In this document: positions 59,681 to 64,000 of the stretch, in pieces
Numbering within the stretch: position 1 is the first letter of the stretch
Layout of the letters: every line of letters begins with the position of its first letter
Source of the DNA: Pseudomaricurvus alcaniphilus
Lineage (GTDB): Bacteria > Pseudomonadota > Gammaproteobacteria > Pseudomonadales > Cellvibrionaceae
DNA: 64,000 nucleotides
Reading direction: 5' to 3'
NCBI RefSeq assembly: GCF_011440395.1
Contig: NZ_JAAOIX010000013.1
Span: forward strand, 62,001-126,000
Program-made: the position numbers and the translations under genes
Notes under the pieces: generated by a model
Database searches by the model: none
Told to the model about the DNA's origin: nothing
The model's input: only the letters and a program-made list of their open reading frames with translations

Positions 59681-60349
59681 ATGAGCGAGCCACTCACCAG
59701 CCTGACTATTTTCTCTCCCGCCAGAAGCATCGAGCACATTGAACTGTGCGCCTACCTGAAAGCCTCACTCGACCTCGAGTGCGAACTCAGCACCAAGCCG
59801 GACCAGCACGGCGCCAATTATTTATTGATGTTTGATTGCAGCGAGGTATCCGCACCGCGCCTGCACCAGTGGCTGGGTTACCTGCACCAGAGCCAGCGCG
59901 AGCGGAAATGTGTGCTGATTAATGCCGAGCGCCAAAGCCCGCACGAGCAATTGATCAACTGGCCGCAGATACAGGGGATTTTTTATCGCAGCGACAGCTC
60001 CAGCCAGCTGCTTGCCGGCCTGCAAAAGATACTCAACGGCAGTATGTCACTGCCGGAAAACCTCTGCTACGACTTTGTCAGCCGCCGTCGGCGACCGCCC
60101 AGCATCCACATGATCGACCCTGAAACCGCCAAACTGACGCGCCGGGAACTGCAAATCCTCGAGTGCATCTACGCCGGCCACACCAATGCCTGTATTGCCG
60201 ACTGGCTGGCACTGAGTGAGCACACCATCAAGAGCCACCTGTACAGCGCCTACCGCAAGCTCGGCATCAATTCGCGCCTGGAAGCCTGCACCTGGATGCG
60301 GGATTATTATCCGCTGCAAAACACCTCCCTGCATGACAATCCGCGGTAA
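59681..60349 (+). CDS. LuxR-family transcriptional regulator (CsgD-like)
   Basis: 222 residues. The C-terminal LuxR helix-turn-helix (about 150-215: LTRRELQILECIYAGHTNACIADWL, then LSEHTIKSHLYSAYRKLGI) is complete. The N-terminal domain (about 1-135) has receiver-like spacing but no clear phospho-Asp pocket, as in CsgD/VpsT proteins. A 6-bp inverted repeat (TAACCG-N5-CGGTTA, 59592-59608) lies 72 bases upstream. No kinase gene is adjacent. Targets are unknown. Confidence 0.88.
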   Translation: MSEPLTSLTIFSPARSIEHIELCAYLKASLDLECELSTKPDQHGANYLLMFDCSEVSAPRLHQWLGYLHQSQRERKCVLINAERQSPHEQLINWPQIQGIFYRSDSSSQLLAGLQKILNGSMSLPENLCYDFVSRRRRPPSIHMIDPETAKLTRRELQILECIYAGHTNACIADWLALSEHTIKSHLYSAYRKLGINSRLEACTWMRDYYPLQNTSLHDNPR

Positions 60350-60362
60350 AACCCGCCGCGCC

Positions 60363-60527
60363 AGGAGCCTGTCGGACTTAGGTGCCCGTAGCGAGAGAAA
60401 GTCCGATTTGAGTCAATTTTTAACCATTTTTGAGGCGAATAGTGGTTCTATTTAACGAGAAAATGGTTAAAAAATGGCCAAACTCGGCTTTTTCGCAGCA
60501 GGGCAACCCTAAGTCCGACAGGCTCCT
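60363..60527 (+). repeat. 165-bp fold-back element, copy A
   Basis: It begins with AGGAGCCTGTCGGACTTAGG and ends with the exact complement (60508-60527), a 20-bp terminal inverted repeat. The interior continues the dyad: TGCCC...GAAAG, CCGATTT...TTAACCATTTT and AATAG recur as inverted partners. The whole 165 bp could thus fold into one long imperfect hairpin. It has no open frame. It lies between the convergent LuxR and RmlD-like genes. Confidence 0.92.
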
Positions 60528-60583
60528 AGAGCGCAGCGGTACGCCGCTGCAGCCGGCGCTCCGCTGGGTATTGAGCGTTCAAC

Positions 60584-61474
60584 TCAATCCCAATTCTCCT
60601 TTTGCCGCTCCAGCCAGATGCGAACCAAGTGCGACAGCCCCTGACGCCAGCTCTTGACCTGGTAACCAAAATTATCGCGGCAGCGGCGCACCGTCAGCAC
60701 CGCGCTGTCCGGTTCACCCAACTCCTCCAACTGCTCGACAGAAAGCGCCTCCGCACGCCATTCGCGTTGCAACGCCCCCTTGCGAGCAAGGATTTCCGCC
60801 ACCACCTCAGTTATCTCGGCTGACGAACAGGGGTCGCCTGAGGCCAGGTGAATCGCCCCCCAGTTTTCGGCGCCGCAAAATATTTGCTGCACCATGGCGC
60901 GCACCACCCGGCCCACCTCCATGGCACTGAGCGGCGCGCCCCGGCGCTGATGGGTCACCACCAGTTCCGGCCCCGGGGTGGTCAAATCCTGCAGCAGTCG
61001 ATGAAAAATCGCATTGCCAGTAATGTCGAGCACCCAACTCAGGCGCAGGCAGATATAGTGCTCCAGGCTCGCCGCCAACACCTGCTCCGCGCGCAAAAAT
61101 GCCTCGCCCGCCGCGCTTATTGGCTGTGGGGTATCCGCTTCATCGTAGCTGGATTTATTCTCACCACCGAACACCCGATAGCTGGACAATTGAATCACCG
61201 AGCAAGACCCGGCCCTGGCCGCTTCACCCAGGGCCGTTGCCGTCAACACCAATTCCTGCTGCTGCGCCTCAGTAGGTGCCTCGCTCCAGCCCGCGGTGTT
61301 GACCACAATACTGACGTCATTGGTTTGTATAAAGGCGAGCAGCGCCGCCGCATCGGTCCAGTCCAGCGCCGACCTGACCGGCGCCAACACCGCCAAGGTG
61401 GTACTTTCAAAAGCCTGGTAGATGGCCTGACCGAGGGAGGAAACCGCGTCAATTATAAGTACTTTGGTAGCCAC
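60584..61474 (-). CDS. RmlD-like sugar-nucleotide-binding-fold protein without catalytic residues
   Basis: 296 residues with the overall RmlD/dTDP-4-dehydrorhamnose reductase layout: Rossmann start, VNTAGWSE (for the usual NxAAYT), LSSYRVFGG (for the STDYVF), SYDEAD, and LRLSWVLD. The glycine-rich loop reads IIDAVSSLGQ and keeps only the last Gly. The YxxxK pair is replaced in PISAAGEAFLRAEQ. It probably does not reduce sugars. No rhamnose genes are near. It is enclosed with ssb by two inverted 165-bp elements. Confidence 0.8.
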   Translation of the reverse strand: MATKVLIIDAVSSLGQAIYQAFESTTLAVLAPVRSALDWTDAAALLAFIQTNDVSIVVNTAGWSEAPTEAQQQELVLTATALGEAARAGSCSVIQLSSYRVFGGENKSSYDEADTPQPISAAGEAFLRAEQVLAASLEHYICLRLSWVLDITGNAIFHRLLQDLTTPGPELVVTHQRRGAPLSAMEVGRVVRAMVQQIFCGAENWGAIHLASGDPCSSAEITEVVAEILARKGALQREWRAEALSVEQLEELGEPDSAVLTVRRCRDNFGYQVKSWRQGLSHLVRIWLERQKENWD

Positions 61475-61564
61475 GGTTAAATCTGCAACCTCTTCAATTC
61501 CGCAATCGTTAGTGTCTGAATGATTGTCGCACGCGCGACACTGGTGTCTTTTGGGCCTATTCCT

Positions 61565-61618
61565 TTAAACAAGAAAGCCCCTTAAAACAGGAAAACCCCT
61601 TTAAACAGGAAAGCCCCT
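61565..61618. repeat. Three tandem 18-bp repeats
   Basis: TTAAACAAGAAAGCCCCT (61565-61582), TAAAACAGGAAAACCCCT (61583-61600) and TTAAACAGGAAAGCCCCT (61601-61618). The third unit forms most of the left arm of the following hairpin. Confidence 0.88.
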
Positions 61619-61647
61619 GCAAATTCCCAAATGCAGGGGCTTTCCTG
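61606..61647. terminator. 16-bp perfect hairpin downstream of ssb
   Basis: CAGGAAAGCCCCTGCA (61606-61621) pairs exactly with 61632-61647 around a 10-base loop. It lies beyond the ssb stop on the minus strand. U-tracts are poor on both sides, so it may be a 3' stabiliser, a terminator or part of a mobile repeat. Confidence 0.5.
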
Positions 61648-61839
61648 GTTACTGCCCGGCGGTTTAGCCCCTAATTAAGGACTGCCGATTTTACTTTGTC
61701 AATCGCAAACACAAAGCAATTCGTCACCGCTGCGGCAAGTTTGCAAGCACCGGTTTCAGCGCCGCAGCTTTGCCCGAGTCCCGGTTCCGCGGCGCAAACT
61801 CCAGCCCGTGTTGCGAGCACCGGGGTAACCGCCTCGCTT

Positions 61840-62382
61840 TTAGAACGGGATATCGTCATCAAAGCTGTCAAATCCCTGCGGCGGCTGGGCCGGCGCAGCA
61901 GGCGCCGGCGCCGGTGCTTGCGGTGGAGCCTGGCGCGGGGCGCGATTTGGCTGCCCCTGTTGGGGCGGCTGCTGTCCACCGGGCTGCTGTGCGTTCTGGG
62001 CCGGTGCCTGGGGCTGGTAACCGCCGCCGCCCATACCCGCGTCAGCGCGACTATCCAGCATCTGCATTTCACTGGCGATGATATCCGTGGTATAGCGGTC
62101 ACTGCCATCTTGAGCCTGGTATTTGCTCGTGCGCAGCGACCCCTCGATATACACCTTGGAGCCCTTGCGCAGATATTCACCGGCGATTTCCGCCAGGCGC
62201 CCGAAAAACACCACCCGGTGCCATTCGGTGCGCTCCTGGGGCTGGCCGGTCTGCTTGTCTTTCCAGCTCTCCGAGGTGGCGACACTGACATTGGCCACCG
62301 CGTTGCCGCTCGGCATATACTTGACCTCGGGATCCTGCCCCAGGTTACCGATTAATATTACCTTGTTTACGCCCCGCGCCAT
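61840..62382 (-). CDS. ssb: Single-stranded DNA-binding protein
   Basis: 180 residues. The OB fold (1-110) opens [21 protein letters not shown] and has the [13 protein letters not shown] segment. A Gln/Pro/Ala-rich linker (about 115-170) leads to the acidic tip FDDDIPF that recruits partner proteins. The MFS gene is upstream, as in the common uvrA-MFS-ssb neighbourhood. No LexA box was found in its promoter. Confidence 0.97.
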   Translation of the reverse strand: MARGVNKVILIGNLGQDPEVKYMPSGNAVANVSVATSESWKDKQTGQPQERTEWHRVVFFGRLAEIAGEYLRKGSKVYIEGSLRTSKYQAQDGSDRYTTDIIASEMQMLDSRADAGMGGGGYQPQAPAQNAQQPGGQQPPQQGQPNRAPRQAPPQAPAPAPAAPAQPPQGFDSFDDDIPF

Positions 62383-62705
62383 GCTTGTATCTCCCGCAAT
62401 CTTCTCTACTGCCCGGTTGTTGGCGCGCGCCGCTCGCGCTGCGCCCTGTTACCACCGGGACCTGGTTAACTTTAGCCAGAGGGGAGCTTACACCAGCCAC
62501 CCACTCACAACCACCCCGAAAAATGTATTAGACCGACTCGCTAGGAGCCTGTCGGACTTAGGGTTGCCCTGCTGCGAAAAAGCCGAGTTTGGCCATTTGT
62601 TAACCATTTTCTCGTTAAATAGAACCACTATTCGCCTCAAAAATGGTTAAAAACTGACTCAAATCGGACTTTCTCTCGCTACGGGCACCTAAGTCCGACA
62701 GGCTC
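62383..62705. other. ssb promoter region with fold-back copy B (323 bp)
   Basis: About half is the fold-back element. The other half (62383-62541) should hold the ssb promoter. No LexA-type CTG-N10-CAG and no strong sigma-70 pair was seen. Confidence 0.5.
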
Positions 62706-62707
62706 CT
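62543..62707 (-). repeat. 165-bp fold-back element, copy B (inverted)
   Basis: The reverse complement differs from copy A at two positions (A to G in GTCAATTTTT, A to C in GGTTAAAAAA), with the same length of 165 bp and the same 20-bp ends. Both outer flanks are CT/AG, giving CTAG at each end. The TAG stop of the MFS gene (62708-62706) is formed by its edge. Confidence 0.92.
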
Positions 62708-64000
62708 AGAGGATAGCCTTGAGGCTGTCGCGCTTGAAAATAGCAGGGTCCACTTTGAGGTAGGCGGCCGCCTCTTTTTCCACCAACACCACCTCTTCAA
62801 CCCCAGGCAGAGCCGCCAGAAGACTGTAGGCGCGGGCGCTATCGACCTTGCTGAGTGGCACCTGTACGCCCGCCAGATAGCGTGGCGGTGTCATAGACAG
62901 CACCAGCACTAACCAGGCCGCCACCAGCAGTCCGCAGGCGCCCAACAGTGCCGTGACGCCCGCCTCGGCCAATAGCCAGCCACCACCGGCGCCGCCGGCA
63001 AACGCGCCGAGAAACTGACAGGTGGAGTAGATACCCGAGGCGGTGCCCTTCTTGCCCGCCGGCGCCAGCTTGCTCATCAGCGAGGGCAGTGTCGCCTCCA
63101 GCAGATTGAAGGCCACAAAAAACAGAAACAGCCCCAGCAGAAACCAGACCCGATCCTGCTGCGACCAGACCATGGCCAGCTCCATCAACCCCAGCAGCGC
63201 CACCGCCCCGATCACCACCGGTTTGGTTTTGCGCTTTTTTTCCGACACGATAATCAGCGGCACCATAGCCACAAAAGCCAGCAGCAAGACCGGCAGGTAC
63301 ACCTGCCAGTGTTGCTGGCGCCCAATGCCCAGCTGCGACTCCATAATGGCCGGCAGTACCAGAAAACTGGCCATCAGCACAAAGTGCAAGACGAAAATTC
63401 CGAAGTTGAGGCGCAGCAACTGGGGGTTGCCCAGGGTATCCAGCAGCAGCTCCGGCACCGCGCCGCTGTCCCGGTTACGCTGCGCGGAGACATAAGGGGT
63501 GGGCACCACCTTGTAGAGAATCAGCAAACCGACACCGGCCAACGCAGCGGTCACCCAGAACACCAGAGACAGGCCACCCCAGGCGGTTAAAACCGGCCCC
63601 AGCACCAGCGCCAGGGTAAACGACAGGCCGATGGAGGCGCCGATACTGGCCATTGCCTTGGTGCGCCCCTCATCACTGGTGAGGTCGGTGACCAGGGCCA
63701 TAATGGCACTGGCAATGGCGCCGCAACCCTGCAGGAAGCGCCCCAGAATCAAGCCGTAGACCGACGTCGATTCGGCGGCGACGATGGAACCGATGGCAAA
63801 AATAACCAGGCCGGCGGCAATAACCGGCTTGCGCCCCCAGCGATCGGACAGCATGCCGAACGGCACCTGCAACAGCGCCTGGGACAACCCATAGGCGCCC
63901 AGCGCCAGACCCAGCAGTGCCGGCGTACTGGCTTCGTACTCCTGGCCGTAGAGCATCAGCACCGGCAGCACCATAAACAGACCCAGCATACGAAACGCGT
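62706..64000 (-). CDS. MFS transporter with C-terminal YAM-type domain (YajR-like), 5' partial
   Basis: At least 431 residues: the frame continues to the window edge as AFRMLGLFMVLPV, and YajR-like proteins have 10-20 residues before that, so the first Met seen (63989) is internal. Twelve-helix MFS core with FGMLSDRWGRKPVI (motif A). The last 55 residues (VPLSKVDSARAYSLLAALPGVEEVVL) form a ferredoxin-like YAM domain. Substrate unknown. ssb lies downstream, and uvrA is expected beyond the window. Confidence 0.9.
   Translation of the reverse strand, partial: AFRMLGLFMVLPVLMLYGQEYEASTPALLGLALGAYGLSQALLQVPFGMLSDRWGRKPVIAAGLVIFAIGSIVAAESTSVYGLILGRFLQGCGAIASAIMALVTDLTSDEGRTKAMASIGASIGLSFTLALVLGPVLTAWGGLSLVFWVTAALAGVGLLILYKVVPTPYVSAQRNRDSGAVPELLLDTLGNPQLLRLNFGIFVLHFVLMASFLVLPAIMESQLGIGRQQHWQVYLPVLLLAFVAMVPLIIVSEKKRKTKPVVIGAVALLGLMELAMVWSQQDRVWFLLGLFLFFVAFNLLEATLPSLMSKLAPAGKKGTASGIYSTCQFLGAFAGGAGGGWLLAEAGVTALLGACGLLVAAWLVLVLSMTPPRYLAGVQVPLSKVDSARAYSLLAALPGVEEVVLVEKEAAAYLKVDPAIFKRDSLKAIL

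Larger units (their letters stand above)
61475..61839. other. RmlD-like/ssb intergenic region (365 bp)
   Basis: It holds three 18-bp tandem repeats, a 16-bp perfect hairpin overlapping the third unit, and GC-rich degenerate repeats (61720-61830, AGCACCGG and GCGCCGCAGC type motifs). No coding frame was supported. Confidence 0.6.

Noticed and set aside
61696-62355. Plus-strand open frame opposite ssb
   Set aside because: ssb is complete, with OB fold and acidic tip. The opposite frame is a codon-bias artefact.
62383-62541. LexA (SOS) box before ssb
   Set aside because: No CTG-N10-CAG with an AT-rich centre was found.

Overview
This 64 kb window is a gene-dense, GC-rich stretch of a gammaproteobacterial chromosome. 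The gene content and order (lptB-rpoN-hpf-ptsN-rapZ-npr; mreBCD-maf-rng-yhdP opposite gatCAB; nadD-rsfS-rlmH-mrdA-rodA-mltB-rlpA-dacA-ybeD-lipB-lipA; fabA-fabB; MFS-ssb) match the Pseudomonas/Cellvibrio/Microbulbifer side of the class, so a free-living, probably marine relative is the best guess. No rRNA, tRNA, phage, complete insertion sequence or CRISPR array was seen.

Layout. 1-6.2 kb (+): end of the LPS export ATPase, sigma-54, the nitrogen PTS branch with RapZ and the hibernation factor, then a Mg2+ channel and DarP. 6.3-15 kb (-): YhdP, RNase G, Maf and the MreBCD elongasome. 15.5-19.8 kb (+): GatCAB amidotransferase, a PA4642-family protein and CysZ. 19.9-24.7 kb (-): SHOCT protein, small ion channel, DEAD-box helicase, DoxX, carbonic anhydrase. 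24.8-26.5 kb (+): fructosamine-kinase-like protein and a glycerophosphodiesterase, overlapping tail to tail with a DUF255 protein. 28.7-43.7 kb (-): GNAT, lipoate synthesis, the PBP2/RodA/PBP5 wall-growth cluster, RlmH, RsfS, NadD, ProA and a large membrane Ser/Thr kinase. 43.8-46.7 kb (-): PepSY protein, FMN-binding protein and a porin with a possible Fur site. 47-50.9 kb: Grx4, argD, argF and a coupled ABC ATPase. 50.9-57.4 kb: gamma-glutamyltransferase, a GH31 lipoprotein, AlgC-like mutase and GalU. 57.6-64 kb: fabA, fabB, a LuxR regulator, an RmlD-like protein, ssb and an MFS gene running off the end.

Most genes are housekeeping: envelope growth (Mre/Rod/PBP, Lpt, YhdP), translation support (GatCAB, Hpf, RsfS, RlmH, RNase G), lipid and lipoate synthesis, and sugar-nucleotide supply. 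The less ordinary material lies between genes and at a few active sites. Two near-identical 165-bp fold-back elements lie in opposite orientation around an RmlD-like gene and ssb. A lone end of the same element lies at yhdP/darP, where relatives carry tldD and pmbA. Three genes take their TAG stop from the end of a palindromic element. There are several 18-19 bp tandem repeat arrays. mreC appears to start at ATC. A GH31 enzyme has Asn in place of the expected acid/base Asp, an RmlD-fold protein lacks its catalytic residues, and a DUF255 protein has SHWC in place of CHWC.
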